The translations under genes were made by a program, and so were the position numbers. From an uncultured Lachnospiraceae bacterium (GTDB taxonomy: Bacteria; Bacillota; Clostridia; Lachnospirales; Lachnospiraceae), in contig CANRPO010000003.1 in the NCBI GenBank assembly GCA_947632515.1, forward strand, positions 1-64,000: a stretch of DNA of 64,000 nt, written 5' to 3'. Positions 36,019-44,444 of the stretch are shown piece by piece. Numbering within the stretch: position 1 is the first letter of the stretch; every line of letters begins with the position of its first letter. The notes below the pieces were generated by a model. The model was not told the origin of the DNA, ran no database searches, and saw only the letters and a program-made list of their open reading frames with translations.

Positions 36019-38079
36019 ATGATGAAAAACAGCGTTAAGCTAAAGGGAAGGCTGAAGGCTTATATACAGTCTTCTTTATATCTGGGGCTGTTGCTGGTCG
36101 TTGTGGATATTCTGATCTACATGATCGACTATAGGGCGGGACTGGTACTCAGCGGATTTATTATATTCTATATTGCCATTATCCTGGCAATGATGTTCTA
36201 CAACAAGCCGGTCATCATGAACGAGCTCATCAGTTTTGCCACACAGTACGGACAGATTCAGAGGCGGCTGCTGCGCGATCTGGAACTGCCGCACGCGCTG
36301 TTGGATGACAACGGCAAGGTCATTTGGACGAACATAGCGTTTGAGAAGGTCGTACATCAGGAGAAGGGATTTCGAAAATCCATCACTTCTCTGTTCCCGT
36401 CGATCACGAAGGACAAGCTGCCGGGTATGAACGGCGAAGAGACGGCAGAGTTCGATCTGGAGTACGAGTCGGGGAATTATGTTGCCAAGCTGAAAAAAAT
36501 CTCCTTGAAGGAGATGGCGGAAAACAGTGATATTATCGATGCGAAAGGTTATAATGGCTATCTGATCGCCCTGTATCTGTTTGACGAGACGGCGTTGAAG
36601 ATCGCTCTGAAGGAAGTTGACAATCAGTCGCTGGCTGTCGGTTTGATCTATCTGGATAATTATGACGAGGCGCTGGAGAGCGTGGAGGAAGTGAGACGCT
36701 CCCTGTTGATCGCCCTGATCGACCGTAAGGTAAACAAGTATATTGCGTCCGTGGACGGTATCTGCAAGAAACTGGAGAAGGACAAGTATTTCGTGATCAT
36801 GCGCAAAGAGGCGGCGATACAGCTGCAGGAGAGCCGCTTTGATCTGTTGGAAGACGTCAAGACCGTCAATATCGGCAATGAGATGGCTGTCACCATCAGT
36901 ATCGGTATGGGGCTTGACGGTCTGAGCTATACGCAGAATTATGAATTTGCGCGCAACGCCATCGACATAGCGCTCGGGCGCGGCGGCGACCAGGCGGTTG
37001 TCAAGATGCCCGTGAATGTGGTCTACTATGGCGGCAAGAGCCAGCAGGTCGAGAAGAGTACGCGCGTTAAGGCTCGAGTGAAGGCCCACGCCCTCAAGGA
37101 GATCATCTCCGTCAAGGACGAGGTATACGTCATGGGGCACCGCATGGGAGACGTGGACAGTTTCGGCGCGTCGGTGGGGATATACAGGGTTGCCAAAGCT
37201 TTGGATAAAAAGGCGCACATCATACTCAACGATGTGACGTCGTCCATGCAGCCTATGGTGGAGATGTTTAGGAACAATGACGAGTACGAGGATGACATGA
37301 TCATCAACAACGGACAGGCTCTCGAGATGGTGGGAGGCAATGCGGTCCTGGTAGTTGTGGACGTGAATAAGCCGAGTATCACGGAGTGCCCGGAGCTTTT
37401 GAAACGATGCAAATCTGTGGTGGTCTTGGATCACCACAGACAGGGTTCGGAAGTGATCGAGAACGCGACGCTGTCCTATATCGAGGCGTATGCGTCCTCC
37501 GCCTGCGAGATGGTTTCCGAGATCCTGCAGTATATCAGCGACAATCTGAAACTGCGCCCGGAGGAGGCTGACTGCATGTACTCCGGCATCATGATAGACA
37601 CCAACAATTTCATGACGAAGACGGGCGTCAGAACTTTTGAGGCCGCCGCTTTCCTGAGGCGTAACGGCGCGGACGTGACCCGCGTCAGGAAACTGTTCCG
37701 CGACGACGCGGCGGAATACAAAGCGAAAGCGGATGCGGTCAGTCAGGCGGAAATTTACAGAGAGGCGTATGCCATCTCCGTGTGCATGGGCGAGGATGTG
37801 GCCAGCCCTACCGTGGTGGGCGCGCAGGCGGCCAATGAGCTGCTGAACATCAAGGGCATTAAGGCCAGCTTTATCCTGACGCCCTACAATGGCATTATCT
37901 ATATCAGCGCGCGTTCCATCGACGAGGTGAACGTGCAGGTGATCATGGAGCGCATGGGCGGCGGCGGACACCTAAACATCGCGGGCGCACAGATCGAGAA
38001 CGGCTCGGTTGAGGAAGGGATCGTCGCGATCAAGAGAACGCTGGATGCGATGATAGAGGAAGGCGAATTGGAGGCATAA
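36019..38079 (+). CDS. gdpP: c-di-AMP phosphodiesterase GdpP (DHH-DHHA1)
   Basis: About 686 residues from the ATG at 36019; neighbouring in-frame ATGs at 36007 and 36022 are possible and no ribosome-binding site decides. Two N-terminal membrane segments (about residues 15-55) are followed by a degenerate PAS domain, a degenerate GGDEF domain (about 170-310) and the DHH phosphatase with GHRMGDVDSFG and LDHHRQ, ending in DHHA1 with GGGGHLNIAGAQ. It degrades c-di-AMP, opposing CdaA at 28.1 kb. The rplI gene follows with four bases between them. Confidence 0.93.
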   Translation: MMKNSVKLKGRLKAYIQSSLYLGLLLVVVDILIYMIDYRAGLVLSGFIIFYIAIILAMMFYNKPVIMNELISFATQYGQIQRRLLRDLELPHALLDDNGKVIWTNIAFEKVVHQEKGFRKSITSLFPSITKDKLPGMNGEETAEFDLEYESGNYVAKLKKISLKEMAENSDIIDAKGYNGYLIALYLFDETALKIALKEVDNQSLAVGLIYLDNYDEALESVEEVRRSLLIALIDRKVNKYIASVDGICKKLEKDKYFVIMRKEAAIQLQESRFDLLEDVKTVNIGNEMAVTISIGMGLDGLSYTQNYEFARNAIDIALGRGGDQAVVKMPVNVVYYGGKSQQVEKSTRVKARVKAHALKEIISVKDEVYVMGHRMGDVDSFGASVGIYRVAKALDKKAHIILNDVTSSMQPMVEMFRNNDEYEDDMIINNGQALEMVGGNAVLVVVDVNKPSITECPELLKRCKSVVVLDHHRQGSEVIENATLSYIEAYASSACEMVSEILQYISDNLKLRPEEADCMYSGIMIDTNNFMTKTGVRTFEAAAFLRRNGADVTRVRKLFRDDAAEYKAKADAVSQAEIYREAYAISVCMGEDVASPTVVGAQAANELLNIKGIKASFILTPYNGIIYISARSIDEVNVQVIMERMGGGGHLNIAGAQIENGSVEEGIVAIKRTLDAMIEEGELEA

Positions 38080-38082
38080 TAT

Positions 38083-38532
38083 ATGAAAATTATCTTACTG
38101 GAGGATGTCAAATCCTTAGGCAAAAAGGGTGAGATCGTGAATGTGAGCGACGGCTACGCCAGAAATTATGTTTTGCCGAAAAAGCTGGGTGTGGAGGCAA
38201 ACGCCGCCAACAGGAACGATCTGAAATTACAGAAGGCAAATGCGGACAAAGTTGCCAAGGAGCAGTTGGAGAAGGCGCAGGAGCTTGCCAAGGCGTTGGA
38301 GACCAAGGAAGTCGTGCTCAAGATGAGATCCGGAGAGGGCGGACGGGCCTTCGGCTCCGTCTCATCGAAGGAGATCGCGGCAGCGGCCAAAGAACAGTGC
38401 GCCCTGGAGCTGGACAAGAAAAAGATCCAGCTTCCCGAGGCGATCAAAGCGTTGGGCGTCTATGAGGTGAGCGTCAAGCTGCATCCGAAGGTGACGGGAA
38501 AATTACGGGTAAAAGTAGTGGAAGATAACTAG
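38083..38532 (+). CDS. rplI: 50S ribosomal protein L9
   Basis: 149 residues. It begins [19 protein letters not shown] and has the NYVLPKKLG segment of the N-terminal domain, then a long charged helix and a C-terminal globular domain. gdpP-rplI-dnaB is a conserved Firmicute order. Confidence 0.97.
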   Translation: MKIILLEDVKSLGKKGEIVNVSDGYARNYVLPKKLGVEANAANRNDLKLQKANADKVAKEQLEKAQELAKALETKEVVLKMRSGEGGRAFGSVSSKEIAAAAKEQCALELDKKKIQLPEAIKALGVYEVSVKLHPKVTGKLRVKVVEDN

Positions 38533-38547
38533 CATTCTGGAGAGCGG

Positions 38548-39915
38548 GTGGCGGGTTTGGAAGAGGCGTTACTGAAGAGAATATTGCCGCACAGCATTGA
38601 GGCGGAGCAATCTGTCATCGGTTCTATGATCATGGACAGAGAGGCCATCGTGGTCGCGTCGGAGATCGTTCTCGCGGAGGATTTTTATAATAAGCAGTAC
38701 GGCGTGCTCTTTGACGCGATGGTGGAGCTGAACGACGAGGGGAAACCGGTAGACTTGGTCACCCTGCAGGATCGTCTGAAGGAGAAGGATGTGCCGCCGG
38801 AGGTGAGCAGTCCGGAGTTCATACGCGATCTGGTCACGGCGGTTCCCACGTCGGCAAATGTAAAATACTATGCGAACATCGTGGCGGAGAAATCGACGCT
38901 GCGCAGGTTGATACGTCTCAATGAGGAGATCGCCAACACATGTTATGTGGGCAAGGACAGCTTGGAGGATATACTGGCCGATACTGAGAAACGCGTTTTC
39001 GATCTTGTCCAGCGCAGGAATACGGGGGAATTCGTGCCTATCAGACAGATCGTTCTGAATGCGATGGATACCATAGAGAGGGCGTCTCACAATAAGGGGA
39101 ACGTGACCGGCATAGCCACGGGATTTTTAGATTTGGACTATAAGACTGCGGGATTGCAGCCTTCTGATTTCATTCTGGTGGCGGCCAGACCGTCCATGGG
39201 AAAGACCGCGTTTGTGTTGAATGTAGCCCAGTATGTGGCTTTCAAGCAGGGACAGACGGTGGCGATCTTCAGCTTGGAGATGTCCAAGGAACAGTTGGTG
39301 AACCGACTGTTTTCCATGGAGTCTAAAGTGGACGCTCAGCATTTGCGGACGGGCAATCTGTCTGACATTGAATGGGAGAAGCTGATCGAGAGCGCGGGAA
39401 TTATCGGAAAATCGAATCTGATTATTGACGATACGCCCGGCATCAGCATTTCGGAGCTGCGCTCCAAATGCCGTAAGTATAAGCTGGAGCATGATCTGCA
39501 GATGGTCATTATCGATTATTTGCAGCTGATGTCCGGCAGCGGAAGATCGACGGATTCCAGACAGCAGGAGATATCCGATATTTCCCGGTCATTGAAAGCG
39601 CTGGCGAGAGAGCTGCGCGTGCCCATAGTCGCGCTGTCACAGCTCAACCGCACGGTGGAGCAGCGGCCCGATCACAGGCCGATGCTGTCGGATCTGCGTG
39701 AATCCGGAGCCATCGAGCAGGACGCCGACGTGGTGATGTTTATTTACAGGGACGATTACTACAATAAAGATACGGAGAAACAAGGCATCGCTGAGATCAT
39801 AATAGCGAAACAGAGAAACGGCCCGATCGGCACGGTGGAGCTGGTATGGCTGCCGGAGTACACGAAGTTTGCCAACAAGGAGATGCGGCCCCAAGCCGGC
39901 AGAGGATTTACATAA
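38548..39915 (+). CDS. dnaB: Replicative DNA helicase DnaB (DnaC of Bacillus)
   Basis: 455 residues from a GTG with GGAGAG just ahead; a TTG nine bases on is possible. The N-terminal helical domain (LPHSIEAEQSVIGSM) is followed by the RecA-like ATPase with Walker A ARPSMGKTA and Walker B VIIDYLQLM, then the DnaB motif LSQLNRTVEQR. No intein is present. It unwinds DNA at the fork as a hexamer. Confidence 0.96.
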   Translation: MAGLEEALLKRILPHSIEAEQSVIGSMIMDREAIVVASEIVLAEDFYNKQYGVLFDAMVELNDEGKPVDLVTLQDRLKEKDVPPEVSSPEFIRDLVTAVPTSANVKYYANIVAEKSTLRRLIRLNEEIANTCYVGKDSLEDILADTEKRVFDLVQRRNTGEFVPIRQIVLNAMDTIERASHNKGNVTGIATGFLDLDYKTAGLQPSDFILVAARPSMGKTAFVLNVAQYVAFKQGQTVAIFSLEMSKEQLVNRLFSMESKVDAQHLRTGNLSDIEWEKLIESAGIIGKSNLIIDDTPGISISELRSKCRKYKLEHDLQMVIIDYLQLMSGSGRSTDSRQQEISDISRSLKALARELRVPIVALSQLNRTVEQRPDHRPMLSDLRESGAIEQDADVVMFIYRDDYYNKDTEKQGIAEIIIAKQRNGPIGTVELVWLPEYTKFANKEMRPQAGRGFT

Positions 39916-39938
39916 GAGAATCGCAAAAAAATGTACGA

Positions 39939-39972
39939 AAGAGACGATCCCGAGAGGAGAGTCTCTTTTTGT
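39939..39972 (+). terminator. Terminator behind dnaB
   Basis: AGAGAC and GTCTCT form the base of a hairpin with an inner TCC/GGA pairing and GA/GA mismatches, followed by TTTTTGTGTTT. Confidence 0.6.
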
Positions 39973-40000
39973 GTTTAAAAAAAATTTGGGAGGGAGCTGT

Positions 40001-40714
40001 ATGGAACAGGAAACGATCTACTACATATCGGAGGCGGCCAAAAAAGTACAGGTGGAGACTCATGTATTGCGCTATTGGGAGGAAGAATTGCAGCTGCCAA
40101 TCAAGCGCAACGAGATGGGACACCGCTGTTATACGGAACAGGATATAGAGAAGCTTAAGGAGATCAGGGCGCTTAAGGAGCAGGGATTACAGTTAAAAGC
40201 GATTCGCACGGTACTGTTCAAGATACAGCCGGAAGGAAAAGCGCAGCCGCAGGAGACTGAAAAATCCAACGACCAGACACAGACCGGGAGGGACAAGCTT
40301 ATGGAGATGGTAAAGGAACGCGTGGAGGACAAGGCAAAGGAGAATGAGAATGAGGAGATGCTCTTTAACAGGCCGCACAAATATGTGGTGGCGCTGTCCG
40401 GCGGCACGGAGGAGGTGACGGTGCAGGAACAACCGGACGAAAGTCCGGAGAATGAGAAAAATCAAAAGGCTGCCAGACTGCAGTATCTGTTACATCATAT
40501 GATCACGGAGGCGGTCAGGACGGCAAACAGGGAGTTGTGTACCGAGGTAAAAGATAGCATATTGAAAGAGCTGGATTACCGGTTCCGTATGCAGGAGGAG
40601 CGCGAGGAACAGCACTGGAAAGAGGAGGAGGAACACTACCGCAGGATCGACGAGATGATCAGGGAACGCCACAAGCCGAGGGAGAAGTTTGGCAAGGGCA
40701 AGAAAAAAGTATAA
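40001..40714 (+). CDS. MerR-family transcriptional regulator
   Basis: 237 residues from the ATG at 40001 behind GGGAGGG. The N-terminus is a MerR helix-turn-helix (ISEAAKKVQVETHVLRYWEEE, then GHRCYTEQDIEKL). The rest is a long charged, coiled-coil-rich region (about residues 80-237) without effector-binding cysteines, so it is not a metal sensor. Such proteins are usual behind dnaB in Lachnospiraceae; the target genes are unknown. The tail is rich in Glu and Lys. Confidence 0.75.
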   Translation: MEQETIYYISEAAKKVQVETHVLRYWEEELQLPIKRNEMGHRCYTEQDIEKLKEIRALKEQGLQLKAIRTVLFKIQPEGKAQPQETEKSNDQTQTGRDKLMEMVKERVEDKAKENENEEMLFNRPHKYVVALSGGTEEVTVQEQPDESPENEKNQKAARLQYLLHHMITEAVRTANRELCTEVKDSILKELDYRFRMQEEREEQHWKEEEEHYRRIDEMIRERHKPREKFGKGKKKV

Positions 40715-40730
40715 CGGTGCGTAAACGGAA

Positions 40731-40764
40731 AATGAGAGAACCGCCGCAGAGCAGTTCTCTCATT
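40731..40764. terminator. Hairpin between the merR-type gene and the ferredoxin gene
   Basis: Perfect 11-bp inverted repeat AATGAGAGAAC with a 12-base loop. On the minus strand it is followed by TTTTCCGTTT, so it best serves the ferredoxin gene, and may serve both convergent genes. Confidence 0.7.
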
Positions 40765-40786
40765 CTATGTTTGTCTCTGATCGGAA

Positions 40787-40957
40787 TTAACCCTGAGAGA
40801 TGGAACCTGTAGGGCAAACGCCTGCACAGGAACCGCATTCGATACATTTGTCGGGATCGATCTCAAATTTGCCGTCGCCCATGCTGATCGCGCCGACAGG
40901 ACACTGAGCCTCGCACGCGCCGCATGCAACACAAGCGTCACTGATTACATATGCCAT
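40787..40957 (-). CDS. 2[4Fe-4S] ferredoxin
   Basis: 56 residues from the ATG at 40957, with GGAGG about nine bases ahead. Two complete cluster motifs: CVACGACEAQCP (residues 9-20) and CIECGSCAGVCP (residues 38-49), in the tandem clostridial arrangement, pseudo-symmetric with short linkers. It is a low-potential electron carrier for pyruvate:ferredoxin oxidoreductase, hydrogenase or Rnf. Single-gene unit with a promoter and a palindrome in the leader. Confidence 0.95.
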   Translation of the reverse strand: MAYVISDACVACGACEAQCPVGAISMGDGKFEIDPDKCIECGSCAGVCPTGSISQG

Positions 40958-40993
40958 AATTGTTATCCTCCTTATATTGTGAGACTGTGTATG

Positions 40994-41052
40994 ATTGATA
41001 GAATGTTATCAATCTGCTATCTTATTGTAATATAAAAAGGGGGAAGATACAA
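40994..41052 (-). promoter_or_regulatory. Promoter and palindrome of the ferredoxin gene
   Basis: Minus-strand TTGTAT (41047-41052) and TACAAT (41024-41029) are 17 nt apart. Just downstream of the expected start of transcription lies ATTGATA-N6-TATCAAT (40994-41013), a likely repressor-binding palindrome or small hairpin. The half-site TTGAT resembles FNR/CRP half-sites, but the spacing is longer than theirs. Confidence 0.5.
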
Positions 41053-41204
41053 GGGGAAAAGTTTCATTCTTTTAAGTATTAACTTCCCGTTAAGAAAATG
41101 GGAACGATTCTTAAAAAACGGTCAGTTGTACGGAAAATTTTGTTTTGCTATGATATAGGTGTGCAGACGGAGGCCCCATGACCGCACGGAGAGTTTTTAC
41201 AGAT

Positions 41205-41395
41205 GACCCTCGCGGCATTCGCCAAATGGACGTGCGCACGTCCACCCGGCTCGTTGCCCGCGAAAATCAAAGACCCCGCAGCAAGCTGACGGGGTATCAA
41301 ACTTGCAACGCAGCAAGCTGCGGGGTATTTGACCCTCGCGGCATTCGCCAAATGCTCGTGCAAGCACGGCACTTGGCTCATTGCTCGCGGGAATA
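41205..41395 (+). repeat. Compound intergenic repeat
   Basis: A 24-bp unit starting GACCCTCGCGGCATTCGCC occurs exactly at 41205-41228 and 41331-41354, each time followed by a small hairpin (CGTG..CACG) and a diverged GGCTCGTTGCCCGCG-type end. Between them a 19-20 bp unit with GCAGCAAGCTG and CGGGGTAT occurs at 41278-41297 and 41310-41328, each forming a CAGC-AA-GCTG hairpin. No coding capacity. Similar REP-like elements are common in gut Clostridia. Confidence 0.75.
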
Positions 41396-41412
41396 AACGG
41401 AGGTAAAAGAAC

Positions 41413-41595
41413 ATGAATATACAGATCGGACAAGTGATCCGCGAACACAGAAAAAAACTGGGGCTGTCGGCGGCCGGGAGCAGCGAGGCGGTATACGATA
41501 AAGTCAGGGGCGAACTGCTGACCATGTTTCGGGAGGATGAGGAGACGTTCGGCTTTATGCGGGACAGCCGGGAGTGGGAGGAACTGCTTGCCTGA
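41413..41595 (+). pseudogene. Internally deleted XRE-family helix-turn-helix gene
   Basis: The 60 codons start with MNIQIGQVIREHRKKLGLS, the first helix of an XRE-type regulator, and then jump (around residue 20) to YDKVRGELLTMFREDEE, which looks like the far C-terminal end of the same kind of protein. The recognition helix and most of the molecule are gone but the frame is kept. AACGGAGG precedes it, so it may still be translated. It lies directly behind the compound repeat. Confidence 0.5.
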
Positions 41596-41623
41596 AGGCG
41601 TAGGAACCTGAAGATGTGGAAAC

Positions 41624-41645
41624 GGGCGCTGAGTGATCAGCGCCC
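41624..41645 (-). terminator. Hairpin at the end of pflA
   Basis: Perfect 9-bp stem GGGCGCTGA/TCAGCGCCC with a GTGA loop overlapping the pflA stop codon. The T-run behind it is short (CGTTTCC), so termination strength is uncertain. Confidence 0.5.
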
Positions 41646-42395
41646 CAATTCTTTCCGCCTTGCGCGGATGCCGTTTAAGATGACTTCTTTCTTCTCGATC
41701 AGCTTGTTTTTGTCCATGGGTTCGACGCCCTCCAGCTTATATTTCATGCCGAGTTTTTCGTATTTGGGCTTACCCATGGTGTGATAGGGAAGCGCGTCCA
41801 ACGCCTTTAAGTTGGACAGACCGCCGATGAAATAGCCGAGTTTGTACAGATATTCGTCGTCGTCCGTAATCCCCGGCACGACCACATGGCGGATCCACAC
41901 GTCCACATGCTTTTCGTCCAGATATTCGGCGAAAGCCAGAATGCCGTCGTTGGGCTGAGAGGTCAGCTCCTTGTGTTTCTCGGGATCGATATGCTTGATG
42001 TCCAGCATGACCAGATCCGTCAGTTCCATCAGATGATCCAGCTTGGCCAGCCATTCCGGGTTGGCGTTTTTCTTGTAGGCGATTCCCGAGCTGTCGATAC
42101 AGGTGTGCACATGGTGCTCTTTTGCGATCGTAAACAGATCGATGAGAAAATCTACCTGCATCAGCGGCTCGCCGCCCGTGACGGTGATGCCGCCGTTCTT
42201 GTAGAAATCCTGATTGCGCAGATACTGCTCGAAGATTTCGGCCGGCTCCATCAGAGTGCCGCCGTTCATGTCCCAGGTGTCGGGATTGTGGCAGTAGGCG
42301 CACCGCATGGGGCAACCCTGTACGAACACGACGAAACGTGTGCCCGGACCGTCCACGGTGCCAAAACTTTCTAATGAATGAATCCGTCCCTGCAT
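41637..42395 (-). CDS. pflA: Pyruvate formate-lyase activating enzyme
   Basis: 252 residues. Radical-SAM CxxxCxxC motif CPMRCAYC (C28, C32, C35), then HNPDTW, a GGEPLMQ motif and TGLVMLDIKH-type sequence (here TDLVMLDIKHIDPEKH), the pattern of PFL activases. It uses S-adenosylmethionine and a [4Fe-4S] cluster to abstract hydrogen from the glycine of PFL. Usually it is next to pflB; here pflB lies 6.7 kb away, with opposite-strand genes in between, and pflA has its own promoter. Confidence 0.95.
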   Translation of the reverse strand: MQGRIHSLESFGTVDGPGTRFVVFVQGCPMRCAYCHNPDTWDMNGGTLMEPAEIFEQYLRNQDFYKNGGITVTGGEPLMQVDFLIDLFTIAKEHHVHTCIDSSGIAYKKNANPEWLAKLDHLMELTDLVMLDIKHIDPEKHKELTSQPNDGILAFAEYLDEKHVDVWIRHVVVPGITDDDEYLYKLGYFIGGLSNLKALDALPYHTMGKPKYEKLGMKYKLEGVEPMDKNKLIEKKEVILNGIRARRKELGR

Positions 42396-42497
42396 AGTGT
42401 GTGCTCCTTTATTCGCTATACTTGTTTTCAGCCCCTGTCGGAAAGGCAGAGGAAGACGCCCGCCACCGCGGTTTTGTTTCCTTTACGATATGATTTG

Positions 42498-42526
42498 AGT
42501 ATAACACATGGGCGGGTGGAATACAA
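42498..42526 (-). promoter_or_regulatory. Promoter of pflA
   Basis: Minus-strand TTGTAT and TATACT with a 17-nt spacer, about 100 bases ahead of the pflA start. On the other side (42650-42664) a GGGAGATTATCTCCC palindrome lies just ahead of the next plus-strand gene. Confidence 0.65.
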
Positions 42527-42690
42527 TCATTCGCTGGTCTGCACAGCCCGATATTTTCTCATAAAAAATTGATGGTTTCAGAGTATTATTATAGAATAAC
42601 TTGTTTGTTAATACCATGGGATATATAATGCAGATGTAGCATGGTTAATGGGAGATTATCTCCCAAAATCCTATTTCACGACCGGACAGA

Positions 42691-43296
42691 ATGAAAAACA
42701 TATTATTTCTTCCATTTGCAATAGTATTATTTTTTGTTTTCCGCATGATGTTTAAGCGGGCGGTATTTTATCACGCCGGCAGAAAAGAGTGGATCACCGA
42801 CATCAGATGGTATCATTATGCCATGTATTATAGTTTGATGGTCTTTTTTACAGGCGGATTGCTGATACCGTTTTTTCCGGAAACGGTTATGCAGATTGGC
42901 AGATTCTATGATTTACACCATGGCAGATCCTTTGTATCGGTACAGGGCAGCAATGACACAGAACTAAGTGAACTCAGGAAGGGACTGCCGGATGGGGAAT
43001 CGATGTTCAAATATGAAGTTTTAAGCAGTGTGACGCTGGAAAAGCTGGTTGATGAAATCATTCCCGAAACGATAGAATACCAGCGCAATCTGAAACAAAT
43101 GTGGATTGATACAGGAGTATACAGCGCCGTCCAATACGATTTTGACAAAGAATTTGCCGTTCATTACGATATTGCAAATAAAAACTATTATATACTGGCG
43201 GACGGTAAAAAATTTGCTGACATGGAAGTGAAACGGACGATGTTTTTTAAAATTATATATGCGCACTATTATTGGAAGGTATTGATGGACGATTGA
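42691..43296 (+). CDS. Membrane protein of unknown function
   Basis: 201 residues. Two hydrophobic segments (about 2-20 and 48-66) are followed by a polar domain rich in Tyr, Asp and Lys (residues 75-195). No family is recognised. AT-rich codon use contrasts with pflA. It is the first gene of the 42.6-47.4 kb island, with a perfect GGGAGAT palindrome about 30 bases ahead of the ATG. Confidence 0.5.
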   Translation: MKNILFLPFAIVLFFVFRMMFKRAVFYHAGRKEWITDIRWYHYAMYYSLMVFFTGGLLIPFFPETVMQIGRFYDLHHGRSFVSVQGSNDTELSELRKGLPDGESMFKYEVLSSVTLEKLVDEIIPETIEYQRNLKQMWIDTGVYSAVQYDFDKEFAVHYDIANKNYYILADGKKFADMEVKRTMFFKIIYAHYYWKVLMDD

Positions 43297-43392
43297 AGAA
43301 GGGAATATAATTATTCGGCAGCTATGTTTATTTTTAATGTGCTATAATTATTTTGTGCGAGTTTAAGAAATAAAACAGTAGATACAGGAGAT

Positions 43393-44322
43393 ATGCTGCA
43401 TATGCCGGAAGATGAAATTGTGATATTTGAAACAGAGGATAAAAGTATAACATTGCCTGTTTCGGTCAGGAATGATACGGTGTGGCTCAGTGCCAATCAG
43501 ATGGCAGAACTGTTTGAGAGAGATGAAAAAACAATCCGAAAGCACATTAACAATGTGTTTTCGGAAGGAGAAGTTGAAAGAGAGAACAACACGCAAAAAA
43601 TGCGTGTTGATGGAGTGAAGCAACAGGTGCCGTTTTATACCCTGGATGTCATTATTTCTGTGGGTTATCGGGTAAAATCAAGGCGAGGCGTTGAGTTCAG
43701 GCGCTGGGCTAATTCTGTATTGAAAGAATACATAATCAAAGGATATTCTGTGAATTATAACCGTATGAATCAGCTAAATGAGGTAATACGGATCATGAAA
43801 AGAGTATCGGAAAAGCTGGATACAAAACAGGTTTTGTCGGTAGTGGAAAGATATAGTCAGGCGCTGGAACTGTTGGATGCGTATGATCACCAGAATATGA
43901 AACGACCAAAGGGTAACAAGGCGATATATGTCTTAACATATGAAGAATGCAGAAAGATTATTGATTCCATGAAATATATGGACAAGAGTTCCCTGTTCGG
44001 TAATGAAAAGGACGAATCCTTTAAGGGAAGCATAGGAGCAATTTATCAGAGCTTTGACGGGAAAGATGTGTATCCAACATTGGAGGAAAAGGCAGCAAAC
44101 CTATTATATTTTGTAACAAAGAATCATAGCTTTTCAGACGGAAATAAAAGAATAGCCGCAACAATTTTTCTCTACTTTCTGAATAAAAACGGAGTTTTGT
44201 TTAGAGACGGAGAAAAACTGATCGATGATCATACGCTTGTTGCGCTTACGATTATGATTGCGGAGTCTGACCCGGAAGAAAAGGAAATGATGATAAGCGT
44301 TGTAATGAACTGCATGGCATAA
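43393..44322 (+). CDS. RhuM-type protein with a C-terminal Fic/Doc domain
   Basis: 309 residues from ATG 43393 (an ATG at 43402 is an alternative). The N-terminal half (about 15-115) is of the RhuM/virulence-protein type, with ERDEKTIRKHINNVF and the YRVKSRRGVEFRRWAN segment; a coiled helical linker (about 130-170) follows. The C-terminal part is a Doc/Fic fold with HSFSDGNKR (H245 first), which is the HxFxxGNKR catalytic motif of AMP- or phosphotransferases, so the active site is intact. Such fusions occur in accessory islands. The target and partner (antitoxin) are not evident. Confidence 0.75.
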   Translation: MLHMPEDEIVIFETEDKSITLPVSVRNDTVWLSANQMAELFERDEKTIRKHINNVFSEGEVERENNTQKMRVDGVKQQVPFYTLDVIISVGYRVKSRRGVEFRRWANSVLKEYIIKGYSVNYNRMNQLNEVIRIMKRVSEKLDTKQVLSVVERYSQALELLDAYDHQNMKRPKGNKAIYVLTYEECRKIIDSMKYMDKSSLFGNEKDESFKGSIGAIYQSFDGKDVYPTLEEKAANLLYFVTKNHSFSDGNKRIAATIFLYFLNKNGVLFRDGEKLIDDHTLVALTIMIAESDPEEKEMMISVVMNCMA

Positions 44323-44444
44323 TGAAATTTTTCTTCATGCTATAGTATTGGATTGCTGGTTTTAAGAGACATCATCTTGTAAAGTTTGATGCAACGTCAC
44401 TGCAAATGACCGACGACATATCGGTTGTCAGAAAGGGGACAGAT

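Noticed and set aside
41205-41395. Possible CRISPR array
   Set aside because: Only two copies of each unit, of two different kinds, without regular spacers and without cas genes.
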